Shown: positions 1 to 6,311 of the stretch, one piece after another | Layout of the letters: each line of letters opens with the position of its first letter | Numbering within the stretch: the first letter of the stretch is position 1 | NCBI GenBank assembly: GCA_026389655.1 | Contig: JAPLHL010000326.1 | Span: 1-6,322, forward strand | Reading direction: 5' to 3' | Source of the DNA: Chloroflexota bacterium | Lineage (GTDB): Bacteria > Chloroflexota > Dehalococcoidia > GIF9 > UBA5629 | DNA length: 6,322 nucleotides | The notes under the pieces: generated by a model | The model's database searches: none | Told to the model about the DNA's origin: nothing | The model's input: only the letters and a program-made list of their open reading frames with translations | Program-made: the position numbers and the translations under genes

Positions 1-13
1 AGCCTTCCGGCAT
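1..13 (-). CDS. Possible start of a further operon gene, cut by the window edge
   Basis: Five bases after the MCP stop codon an ATG (11-13) opens a frame reading Met-Pro-Glu-Gly before the window ends. AAGGA (26-30) lies 12 bases upstream, overlapping the end of the MCP gene. The spacing is long but close to that of cheC in the same operon. A cheR, cheB or cheY gene would be expected in such a position, but four residues cannot identify a product, and the ATG may be chance. Confidence 0.22.
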
Positions 14-18
14 TGAAT

Positions 19-2136
19 CTATTTTTCCTTTAACTTATATTTAGTAACGATCTCCTTGAATTCCCGGGCCATCCGCGATATACCAACCCCGGAAGCAACC
101 ACTTGCCGCATCTGGGCACTGATCTCTTCGGCGGCAGCAGACACCTCCTCAGTAGCTGCACTGTTTTGCTCGGCTACACCAGCGACACCTTCCACCGACC
201 TGGATACGGTATTCGCTGTTGCAGACATTTGCTCGGTCGCCGCCGTGTTCTCCTCAACTATCGCACTGATGTTTTCACTAAGCTTAACCATCTCCGTGCT
301 CATAGCTCCCAACTGTTGCGCCGCCGCCGATATCTGCTCCACCTGGTCATTCATATCAGCCGACTGCTTGAGTATCTCGCCCAGGGACTCGCCCGCTTTA
401 TAGGCCACATCATATCCACCGGCTATTTGCTCCGTCCCTTTCTCCATAGCCTGTATAGTTTGTTCTACACCTGCTTGTATTCCGCTTATCAATTCCGCTA
501 TTTCTTTCGTAGAAGCTGCAGATCTCTCCGCCAGCTTCCTCACTTCATCCGCCACCACCGCAAAACCTCTACCCTGCTCTCCAGCTCTTGCAGCCTCGAT
601 TGCCGCATTGAGCGCCAGCAGGTTAGTCTGGTCCGCTATACCATTTATCGTAGCCACTATCTTCCCTATTTCCCTTGACCTGCTGCCCAAACCATGCACT
701 TTCTCCGACGCAATATCTATTGTGCCCCTGATCTCTTTCATGCCATTGATCGTTTTCTGCACCATTCCTGCACCACTGCGCGCTGTCTCCATTGCAGCCC
801 TGGCGCTCCCGGTAGCCTTCCCGGTATTAACGGAAACCTGTGTTATTGCAGTGAACACCTGTCCAACTACGTTCACATTTTTTTCTATTATTCCAGCCTG
901 CTCCTGCGCACCTCTGGCTATCTGGCTAATAGCCCTATTTAACTGTTGCATGGCCTTTATCGTATCTTGCATTGATGTCGCCTGTTCAGCAGCACCCTTA
1001 GCCACCTGCTGGCTGGCATCTGCTATCTGGTGCGTGGCCTGCTCAGCCTGATTAGACGCCTGCTCAAGATGCTCGCCCGAATCAAGTAGCTCCGTCGAAA
1101 CTTGCCTGAGCTTCCTCACTACCGCGACCTGGTTGCCTGCTGACCGGTTGGTAACTTCTTTCAACCGTGACAACTCGCCCTTATAATCCCCTTCTACTTT
1201 AATAGTAAGATCATTTTCGGCCTGCATATTAAGCACGGCGGAAATCTCATTCAAGGGCGTTATCACTGTATCCAATATCGAATTGATCCCGTTTATAATG
1301 TCCTCCCAGCCGCCTTTGAATTTTGAAGCATCCCCTCTCAAATTCAGCTTGCCATCCCGGGCAGCAGCGATAAGTGCGGCTACTTCATTCATTAAGCCAG
1401 TCAGACTGTCTGTACAGGCATCAAAGCTGTCAGTGAATTTTCGCCAATCACCCTTACCGACCTCCGTTGACTTTGTTAATTCCCCATGCTCAATCTGCTC
1501 AAAGTTCTTTCTAATGCCTTCGATCAAGGAAAACAGTGCGTCCAGCAGGATGTTTACCCCTTTTCCAACCTTTCTTAAACTGCCGCCATACTTTTTGTAA
1601 TCAAGCCTGCTGGATAATTTACCCTCGCCTATATCGATCAGAATGCGGTTGACTTCGCCGACAAATTCAATCTGCTTGCTGGAATCAGTAAAATATTCCA
1701 TTGCGCCAACTATGTCGCCCTGCTCGTTTTTCAGGGGCATCACCGAGCATTGCATCGGCAACACTCCGGAAGGCGTCGTTATTGAAGCTTCAATCGTAAA
1801 ATTACAGTTTTCCCGCATGGCCCGGCTGGTCAGGCAGGTCTCAGGGTTACATTTATCTATCTTCAACAACTCATAACATTTACATCCTATGCTCTCTTCG
1901 CGAGTCTTGCCGGTGAACCTTGCGCCGGCAGCATTAATATAACTGATATTGTGATCAAGATCGATAGTCACTACAACAACGGGAAGCAGGTCAAATGTCT
2001 TAGAACCCTGCTTGTCCAGGTCGTTATATGTTTTCCGGAACCATGATTGCCCTCCCGGGCTTTTACCGGTCTTTGCAGTTACCACCTGTTTACTCCCATT
2101 GCCTTTCTCTCTTTTCATGTCCTGTATGTTGATCAT
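19..2136 (-). CDS. Soluble methyl-accepting chemotaxis protein: PAS, four HAMP-like repeats, MA domain
   Basis: This is a cytoplasmic chemoreceptor that would control CheA through CheW. The 705-residue protein has no hydrophobic stretch long enough to span a membrane and no signal peptide. A PAS domain lies at about 45-150, containing Cys85, Cys87, Cys96, Cys101 and Cys111. Four HAMP-like units follow (about 158-338), marked by EGKL, HGEL, DGKL and ENDL with their Leu at 174, 220, 264 and 310. The MA signalling domain runs from about 345 to 690. Its hairpin tip, around GEQGRGF (519-525), is almost invariant in the family. Arms of roughly 155-170 residues suggest the long 44-heptad class. Likely adaptation sites are GAAEQAT (381-387), SAAAQQLGA (603-611), AATEQMSA (632-639) and [15 protein letters not shown] (659-673). 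No C-terminal NWETF-type CheR tether is present. The start at 2136 has GGAG six bases upstream. The ligand is unknown. Confidence 0.95.
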   Translation of the reverse strand: MINIQDMKREKGNGSKQVVTAKTGKSPGGQSWFRKTYNDLDKQGSKTFDLLPVVVVTIDLDHNISYINAAGARFTGKTREESIGCKCYELLKIDKCNPETCLTSRAMRENCNFTIEASITTPSGVLPMQCSVMPLKNEQGDIVGAMEYFTDSSKQIEFVGEVNRILIDIGEGKLSSRLDYKKYGGSLRKVGKGVNILLDALFSLIEGIRKNFEQIEHGELTKSTEVGKGDWRKFTDSFDACTDSLTGLMNEVAALIAAARDGKLNLRGDASKFKGGWEDIINGINSILDTVITPLNEISAVLNMQAENDLTIKVEGDYKGELSRLKEVTNRSAGNQVAVVRKLRQVSTELLDSGEHLEQASNQAEQATHQIADASQQVAKGAAEQATSMQDTIKAMQQLNRAISQIARGAQEQAGIIEKNVNVVGQVFTAITQVSVNTGKATGSARAAMETARSGAGMVQKTINGMKEIRGTIDIASEKVHGLGSRSREIGKIVATINGIADQTNLLALNAAIEAARAGEQGRGFAVVADEVRKLAERSAASTKEIAELISGIQAGVEQTIQAMEKGTEQIAGGYDVAYKAGESLGEILKQSADMNDQVEQISAAAQQLGAMSTEMVKLSENISAIVEENTAATEQMSATANTVSRSVEGVAGVAEQNSAATEEVSAAAEEISAQMRQVVASGVGISRMAREFKEIVTKYKLKEK

Positions 2137-2185
2137 TTACCTCTCCGTTGAAACCTCCATATCTTGTTTAAATACTCAACAGGCA

Positions 2186-2698
2186 TCACATTTCAACTAT
2201 CGGCCCGGTCGTAGTCCTCACCCTGGTGATACCAGTTTCAATATGTAGCCACATTGACCTGCCCAATTTGCCAAACAGGTCCTCGGCTTTTAACTCAAGC
2301 TGGTGCTCAGTAAAGGAGATCTTTATGGCGGTAACGTTGCGGTCACCGATATCAAGAATGCTCTTGGCCGGCACGTTATTGATTATCTTGGCGCCCCCCA
2401 CTATCTTTATTACGATTCTCTTTTTTGTTGCGCCCTTCTTCTCCATTTCTTTCACCAGGAAAGGTACGGCCGAGTTTGCAAATTTCGCCGGGGCCCTTTC
2501 ACAATCAGCTTCGTTGCCTTGCGGTAATACGATATGCGCCATTGCACCTACGCGGACAACCGGGTCATAGGCACTCACCCCAATACATGAGCCCAAACCC
2601 AGGCATGCAAGCACCACATTGGGATCACTGCTTAAATGTAGCTCACCCAGTCCTACTGCCACCATGACCTCATTTTTGAGGACTGGAGTCGTAGTCAT
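2186..2698 (-). CDS. cheD: CheD, receptor glutamine deamidase
   Basis: CheD hydrolyses selected glutamine side chains of MCPs to glutamate and is inhibited or sequestered by CheC. The 170-residue protein contains the family core LGLGSCIGVSAYDP (33-46) with nucleophile Cys38, and GAMAHIVLP (51-59) with His55. Their separation of 17 residues equals that of Cys27 and His44 in T. maritima CheD. Further family marks are KIVGGAKI (98-105), the DIGDRNV segment (116-122) and the C-terminal IETGITRVRT (153-162). The expected third catalytic residue, Thr six positions before the Cys, is Cys32 here. The start at 2698 lies in an ATGA overlap with cheC and uses a GGGGAGG ribosome site ending only three bases upstream. 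Met12 (2665) is an alternative start that keeps the whole fold, but its own ribosome site is poorer. Confidence 0.95.
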   Translation of the reverse strand: MTTTPVLKNEVMVAVGLGELHLSSDPNVVLACLGLGSCIGVSAYDPVVRVGAMAHIVLPQGNEADCERAPAKFANSAVPFLVKEMEKKGATKKRIVIKIVGGAKIINNVPAKSILDIGDRNVTAIKISFTEHQLELKAEDLFGKLGRSMWLHIETGITRVRTTTGPIVEM

Positions 2699-2706
2699 TT
2701 TCCTCC
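2695..2706 (-). promoter_or_regulatory. cheC-cheD translational coupling junction
   Basis: The cheC stop TGA (2695-2697) and the cheD ATG (2696-2698) share an ATGA. The GGAGG at 2702-2706 lies inside the last cheC codons with a spacer of only three bases. This arrangement usually makes translation of the second gene depend on the first, which would keep the two binding partners in step. Confidence 0.75.
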
Positions 2707-3312
2707 CCTGCTATTAACAAGCGGCAATTGCATGAAACTTGCATTGGGCATGATCAGGAAAGTGCCCTCAACAGTACGGTCAGTAACACCAAAGGACGTT
2801 TCGGCTATAAACACGTCATCACGCTCTGCAAGAATCTCGGCAAGGGCAATATCTAAAATTGCGCCGGCCATATCCAGCAGGACTATCGGTGGGGACGGAT
2901 TGAGAAAAACGCCAAGCTCATCTGCTACAGCGTTAAGGAAGAAGGTGCCGGTAATGTTACCCATTTCCCCCAGGGCAGATTGGGACATCTCATCCAGACT
3001 ACTAGTCGTGCCCATCGGGTTCCCCATGAGCATATCCAGTACTTTATAGGCAAACTCCGGTTGGTGCGCCAACAGTATGTGCCCATGGCTGGCGCCTGAA
3101 AAAGTTATGTATACTCCTATAACCATGTGCTCCGGGCCGCCCAATACATATGGCATTTCTTTGGCGGGGACCTTGCGGATTTTTATGGAATTGATTTGGA
3201 ATTCCTTGCCGACCATCTTGGATAGTCCATTGATTGAATTGGTCATACCTTTTTTCATAAGGTCTTCCCATATCAGCATTTCCTCTTGCATCGAGACCTC
3301 GTTAACAGCCAT
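2695..3312 (-). CDS. cheC: CheC-family CheY-P phosphatase with a single intact active site
   Basis: CheC proteins dephosphorylate CheY-P and bind CheD, giving feedback on receptor modification. The 205-residue length matches the family. The D/S-x3-E-x2-N-x22-P phosphatase motif is present once: Ser112, Glu116, Asn119 and Pro142, within SALGEMGN and the NPSPP segment. It is followed by the typical LLDMAGAILD (145-154), the region that contacts CheD in the known T. maritima complex. The N-terminal half should carry a first copy of the motif near residues 15-35, but it reads EDLMKKGMTNSINGLSK. The Glu and Asn are absent and about four residues appear deleted, although the following LSK and hydrophobic pattern still align. 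The start at 3312 has AGGAGG 11 bases upstream, a long spacing. The last codons overlap cheD by four bases. FliY and CheX are alternatives, but the CheC pattern plus the cheD neighbour favour CheC. Confidence 0.92.
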   Translation of the reverse strand: MAVNEVSMQEEMLIWEDLMKKGMTNSINGLSKMVGKEFQINSIKIRKVPAKEMPYVLGGPEHMVIGVYITFSGASHGHILLAHQPEFAYKVLDMLMGNPMGTTSSLDEMSQSALGEMGNITGTFFLNAVADELGVFLNPSPPIVLLDMAGAILDIALAEILAERDDVFIAETSFGVTDRTVEGTFLIMPNASFMQLPLVNSRGGK

Positions 3313-3323
3313 TCCGTGTTTTT

Positions 3324-3329
3324 CCTCCT
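3324..3329 (-). promoter_or_regulatory. Ribosome-binding site of cheC, long spacer
   Basis: Perfect AGGAGG lies 11 bases before the ATG at 3312, longer than the usual 5-9. It begins only four bases after the cheA stop codon (3334-3336), so re-initiation by ribosomes leaving cheA is likely. Confidence 0.7.
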
Positions 3330-3333
3330 AAAA

Positions 3334-5466
3334 TTAAAATCTAGCCGTATTTACAGTCAAACCGTGTTTGTTACCAGTTTGCCCCTGTTGCGCAAACATC
3401 CTGATCAACGTAGGTATATCCAAAATAAGGGCCACTTCTCCATTACCGAGAATTGTTGCCCCTGCGATGCCTTGTAGCTCACCGAAATATTTCCCTAGCG
3501 ACTTAATAACGAATTCCATCTGCTCTCTGAGATCATCTACCACGATGCCGGCCACCCTGTCACCTGCCTTAACAACCAGCACATAATCTTCTGTCTTGTC
3601 CGCTGCCTCCAGACCGGTACCGAGAACTCTGCTCATCCTCATGAGAGGAACAACCATGTCACGAAGCCTCATGACCTCCCTCTTTTGAACAGTTTTTATT
3701 TCGCTAGTCTTGATCTTTATAGTCTCCATGACAGAAACCAGCGGGACAATAAAGCTTGATCCTGAGACAGTTACTACCAGCCCCTGGAATACAGCGACAG
3801 TAAGCGGCAATTTGATAATAAAAGTCGTACCTTGATTGACCTTCGTTTCCAGCGCTACATTACCATTCAGCCGCTCAATATTGGTCCTGACAATATCAAG
3901 GCCGACCCCTCTCCCTGAAACGTCCGTGGTTTTTTCGGCAGTTGACATGCCGGGGGAGAAAATCAGATCGATAGCTTCCTGATCAGATAATTTGCCCGCA
4001 GCTTCCGCCGACAGGAAACCCTTTCTTATGGCCGAGTCCCTCACCCGCTTCGGGTCAATTCCCTTGCCGTCGTCTTCAAGCTTGATAACTATATGCCCTT
4101 CTTCCTGATAGGCTGAGAGCCTTACTAACGCCTTCTCAGTTTTACCTTTTGCCTTTCGCTCTTCAGGAGTTTCAATGCCGTGGTCCACGGCATTCCTGAG
4201 TAAATGGACCAGCGGATCATGTATCTTTTCAATAATGGTCCTATCAAGCTCTGTATTTTCACCCTTGATGACAAAATCCAGGTTCTTCTGCAATTTTTGG
4301 GCTGTGTCACGCACGAGCCTGGGAAATTTGCTGAAAACCAGGCTGACCGGGACCATTCGGACTTTCATAATATCCTGATAAAGCTCATTAATGACCTTTA
4401 CAATATGATTAGAGGTATCTCCGAGATCGCCAACAAGCTCATCATCGGGATATTTCCCCTCGAGCAGTTTGCCGACCTGGCTTATCCTGGAACGGTCAAT
4501 TACCAGCTCTTCCACCATATTCATCAGGTTGTCAAGAACCGTTACATCTACACGGATGCTCTGCATGACTTCCGCCTTAGCATTACCATCGGCAGGCCTG
4601 CCATCCGGTCTGGTATCGTTACCGGAAACATCCTCTGGTACTGATGTTTTACCCTCTTCCCCGTCAGATGATTTTAGAAGCCCTTCTGCTTCGCTTGTAC
4701 CGTAGCCGGCTGTTATCACCTTCTCAATATCGGAAATAAGCATGAGAGTCTGCTCTATCTCATCATTCGTACGGCGGCAGCATACAACAGCGTTAAACTC
4801 GGGAGTTACCTTTTCCTGCTCAATTTCCTTTAAACCAGGAACAGATGCGACCAACTCACCCATGGCGACCAGGTCATTGTGAATCTGGAGGCTTCTGACA
4901 GCGAGCCATTCGCTTTTTTTATCAATAAATACTTTAACCACATAAACGTTTAGCCCATTTTTCTGGGCCTTGGCGATCTTACTTGCTGCATTTTTATTAA
5001 GATTGATCAGCTTCCCTGTCTTGCCTGCGCTATTATTCGGGGTCCCTGCTTCTTCAGCTTTCTCGCAGTTACCCGCCTCCGCTGACTCATTTAGCCGTGA
5101 GACTATTGATGGGATATCCACGTCGCTCTCGCGCCGGGTGATGATCTCTCCCTTGAGTATTTTCAGAGCGTCAAGACTAAAAAGCAGGGCATCTATAATT
5201 TTGGAATTTACGCTAATTTTATGGTTGCGCAACTTATCCAGCAGGCTTTCCATGGCATGCGTAACTTCAGCCATCCGCTCATGGCCCAGCATGGCCGAAG
5301 AGCCCTTCAACGTGTGAGCCGCGCGGAAAATTTCCTGTAGCAGTTCCTGGTTAGTTCCCTCGTTTTCGAGTTTAATAATGTCTTCATCCAGAAGCTGAAT
5401 ATGTTCCTCAGCTTCTTCCATAAACACTTTTAGCTCTTCAGGACTGATTTCACAGCTAATGATCAT
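3334..5466 (-). CDS. cheA: CheA chemotaxis sensor histidine kinase, five-domain
   Basis: CheA autophosphorylates using ATP under receptor control and passes the phosphate to CheY (and CheB where present). The 710-residue protein shows all five domains. P1/Hpt spans about 1-110, with phospho-accepting His51 in AAHTLKGSS. P2, the CheY-docking domain, spans about 170-255 and is flanked by polar linkers. P3 dimerisation helices lie at about 303-362. P4 ATPase is at about 363-553, with N box HLLRNAVDHGIE (421-432), G1 DDGKGID (465-471), F box FSPGMST (503-509) and G2 GRGVGLDIV (518-526). P5, CheW-like, runs from about 555 to 690. No catalytic residue appears lost. The start at 5466 has AGGA about seven bases upstream and begins at the Hpt helix (ISPEELKVFMEEAEEH), so nothing is missing at the N terminus. 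It sits between cheW and cheC on the same strand. Confidence 0.97.
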   Translation of the reverse strand: MIISCEISPEELKVFMEEAEEHIQLLDEDIIKLENEGTNQELLQEIFRAAHTLKGSSAMLGHERMAEVTHAMESLLDKLRNHKISVNSKIIDALLFSLDALKILKGEIITRRESDVDIPSIVSRLNESAEAGNCEKAEEAGTPNNSAGKTGKLINLNKNAASKIAKAQKNGLNVYVVKVFIDKKSEWLAVRSLQIHNDLVAMGELVASVPGLKEIEQEKVTPEFNAVVCCRRTNDEIEQTLMLISDIEKVITAGYGTSEAEGLLKSSDGEEGKTSVPEDVSGNDTRPDGRPADGNAKAEVMQSIRVDVTVLDNLMNMVEELVIDRSRISQVGKLLEGKYPDDELVGDLGDTSNHIVKVINELYQDIMKVRMVPVSLVFSKFPRLVRDTAQKLQKNLDFVIKGENTELDRTIIEKIHDPLVHLLRNAVDHGIETPEERKAKGKTEKALVRLSAYQEEGHIVIKLEDDGKGIDPKRVRDSAIRKGFLSAEAAGKLSDQEAIDLIFSPGMSTAEKTTDVSGRGVGLDIVRTNIERLNGNVALETKVNQGTTFIIKLPLTVAVFQGLVVTVSGSSFIVPLVSVMETIKIKTSEIKTVQKREVMRLRDMVVPLMRMSRVLGTGLEAADKTEDYVLVVKAGDRVAGIVVDDLREQMEFVIKSLGKYFGELQGIAGATILGNGEVALILDIPTLIRMFAQQGQTGNKHGLTVNTARF

Positions 5467-5530
5467 CTTCGTATCCTGCTTGATATGGGCATATCTAACG
5501 CTCCTTCAGCGGGACGTCTCCCGGACATGA

Positions 5531-6103
5531 CTAAGCAACCGCCATTTTTCTTTTACCATTGCCATTTGACTTTGCGGCTGCAACCACTTTGTCAGTATCT
5601 TCAATTTTTGCTTCAATCCTGCTTTCTCCAAGTACCTTGGCGATCGCATCTGCATCAACCTTAGATGACAGCAGCTTATTTAAATCGAGTAAAATTATCA
5701 GCCTGTCCGTCAGTTTGGCTATACCGCGAAGGTAATCCGAGTTGCCCTGCGCCACCATGGAAGAGGGCGGCTCGATAGATGCGTTCGGAACGCGTAACAC
5801 CTCGGTCACGGCGTCCACGATTACTCCTACCTCGCCATCAGCAATATCAACGACTACAATACGGCTCTCTTCGGTCTGTTCCGCAACTGTAAGTCCCAGC
5901 CGCTTTCTTAAATCGAGTACCGGCAATACTTTTCCCCTGAGGTTTATTACACCCTCTACATATGACATTGCTCCCGGTACCTTCGTGATGTTCTGCATAC
6001 GCATTATTTCGCGCACATCCGAAATATCGACGCCGTAGTGCTCTGATGCCAGATCAAATACCACCAGCTGAATCTCATTCATCGCGCTGTTTGTATCCGC
6101 CAT
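5531..6103 (-). CDS. cheW: CheW chemotaxis coupling protein with C-terminal tail
   Basis: CheW is the cytoplasmic SH3-like adaptor that links receptor hairpin tips to the CheA P5 domain in the signalling array. The 190-residue product has the full CheW fold pattern: an opening strand (residues 11-18), the VDISDVREI segment (25-33), the signature NLRGKVLPVLDLR (54-66, with the conserved Arg at 56), and later strands VGVIVDAVTEVLRV (92-105) and LIILLDLNKLL (135-145). Most CheW proteins are about 140-170 residues. Here residues from about 150 on form an extension ending in a Gly/Asn/Lys-rich basic stretch. The start at 6103 is supported by AGGAGG six bases upstream (6110-6115). It is the first gene of the operon, 64 bases ahead of cheA. 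Family assignment is secure; the role of the tail is unknown. Confidence 0.96.
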   Translation of the reverse strand: MADTNSAMNEIQLVVFDLASEHYGVDISDVREIMRMQNITKVPGAMSYVEGVINLRGKVLPVLDLRKRLGLTVAEQTEESRIVVVDIADGEVGVIVDAVTEVLRVPNASIEPPSSMVAQGNSDYLRGIAKLTDRLIILLDLNKLLSSKVDADAIAKVLGESRIEAKIEDTDKVVAAAKSNGNGKRKMAVA

Positions 6104-6109
6104 TTAATT

Positions 6110-6115
6110 CCTCCT
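6110..6115 (-). promoter_or_regulatory. Ribosome-binding site of cheW
   Basis: Perfect AGGAGG (within AAAGGAGG) with a six-base spacer to the ATG at 6103. It fixes the cheW start and suggests strong initiation for the first gene of the operon. Confidence 0.85.
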
Positions 6116-6144
6116 TTACTAACAATCTGTATATGTTTCATATT

Positions 6145-6172
6145 GAGGCGGGAGCACCATCACCCCCGCCTC
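6145..6172 (-). other. Strong GC-rich stem-loop in the cheW leader
   Basis: Arms 6145-6154 and 6163-6172 form a 10-base-pair stem (one G-U pair when read as minus-strand RNA) around an eight-base loop. After one mismatch, three more outer pairs are possible. It is not followed by a run of U on the minus strand, so it is not an ordinary intrinsic terminator. It stands 29 bases before the AGGAGG of cheW and leaves that site open. If the sigma-28-like promoter is used, the stem would begin within a few bases of the RNA 5' end, a position that often protects a message from decay. Confidence 0.6.
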
Positions 6173-6189
6173 GATAAATTCAATTATCG
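6172..6189. repeat. Inverted repeat overlapping the candidate -10 element
   Basis: Perfect six-base arms CGATAA (6172-6177) and TTATCG (6184-6189) surround a six-base spacer. The second arm lies inside the candidate sigma-28 -10 element and the first covers the predicted transcription start, which is where a repressor would act. It could equally be a by-product of the GATAA motif in AT-rich DNA. No known operator family is recognised. Confidence 0.4.
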
Positions 6190-6210
6190 CTCACAGCAAC
6201 CACCGGTCTA
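6184..6210 (-). promoter_or_regulatory. Candidate sigma-28 (FliA/SigD)-like promoter of the operon
   Basis: On the minus strand TAGA (6207-6210) is followed after exactly 15 bases by AGCGATAA (6184-6191). The motility sigma-factor consensus is TAAA-N15-GCCGATAA, so the match is 3 of 4 and 6 of 8, with the right spacing and in the expected place for a chemotaxis operon. Transcription would begin near 6175-6178, about 73 bases ahead of the cheW start. The call is by eye and assumes a bacterial host; an archaeon would not use it. Confidence 0.45.
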
Positions 6211-6230
6211 TCCCTGTCAATTACGTATTG

Positions 6231-6247
6231 TTTATTAAATTAATAAA
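6231..6247. repeat. AT-only palindrome in the leader
   Basis: TTTATTAA (6231-6238) and TTAATAAA (6240-6247) are perfect eight-base arms around a single central A. The position is 21 bases upstream of the TAGA element, where an AT-rich UP-type element or a regulator site could lie. Its low complexity makes chance a fair explanation. Confidence 0.35.
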
Positions 6248-6254
6248 TTGTGGC

Positions 6255-6282
6255 ATTATCTTCACTGCCAAACAAGTCGCAA
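6255..6282 (-). promoter_or_regulatory. Alternative sigma-70-like promoter
   Basis: On the minus strand TTGCGA (6277-6282) and GATAAT (6255-6260) are 16 bases apart. They match the -35 and -10 consensus at 4 of 6 and 5 of 6. This would start transcription near 6248, giving a leader of about 145 bases that includes the downstream inverted repeats. It competes with the sigma-28-like site as the operon promoter, or could add to it. AT-rich DNA yields such matches by chance. Confidence 0.25.
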
Positions 6283-6283
6283 C

Positions 6284-6311
6284 AGGCTAAATTTCGTGAG
6301 CCTTTGGGCTC
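6284..6311. repeat. Two mutually exclusive short hairpins
   Basis: GAGCC (6298-6302) can pair with GGCTC (6307-6311) around a four-base loop. The overlapping AGCCT (6299-6303) can instead pair with AGGCT (6284-6288) across ten bases. Only one stem can form at a time. No U-run follows on either strand. It matches no riboswitch class I can recognise, and it may be the tail of whatever lies beyond the window edge. Confidence 0.3.

Noticed and set aside
56..1051. Several overlapping plus-strand open frames of 80-190 codons opposite the MCP gene
   Set aside because: They are rich in Cys, Ser and Leu, have no family pattern, and mirror the Ala/Gln/Glu-rich coiled coil on the other strand. Such long antisense frames are expected there.
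2186..3312. Frameshift or fusion of cheC and cheD
   Set aside because: Both frames are complete with family-typical ends; the four-base overlap is a normal coupling arrangement.
4125..4644. Open frames on both strands inside cheA
   Set aside because: They overlap the ATPase and linker regions of a complete, motif-perfect cheA and have no recognisable protein features.
5510..5523. Hairpin of five base pairs (CGGGA/TCCCG) between cheW and cheA as a terminator
   Set aside because: The stem is short, with no U-run after it, and it lies inside an operon that continues into cheA.
6145..6172. GC-rich stem as a Rho-independent terminator
   Set aside because: Neither strand has a T-run directly after the stem, and on the minus strand it lies just ahead of a strong cheW start.
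6181..6196. Resemblance of the minus-strand TGTGAGCGATAATT to a lac-type operator
   Set aside because: There is no matching second half-site and no LacI-family or sugar gene context. The likeness is short and probably chance.
6215..6220. Perfect TTGACA on the minus strand as a -35 element
   Set aside because: No acceptable -10 lies 16-19 bases downstream; the nearest GATAAT is 26 bases away.
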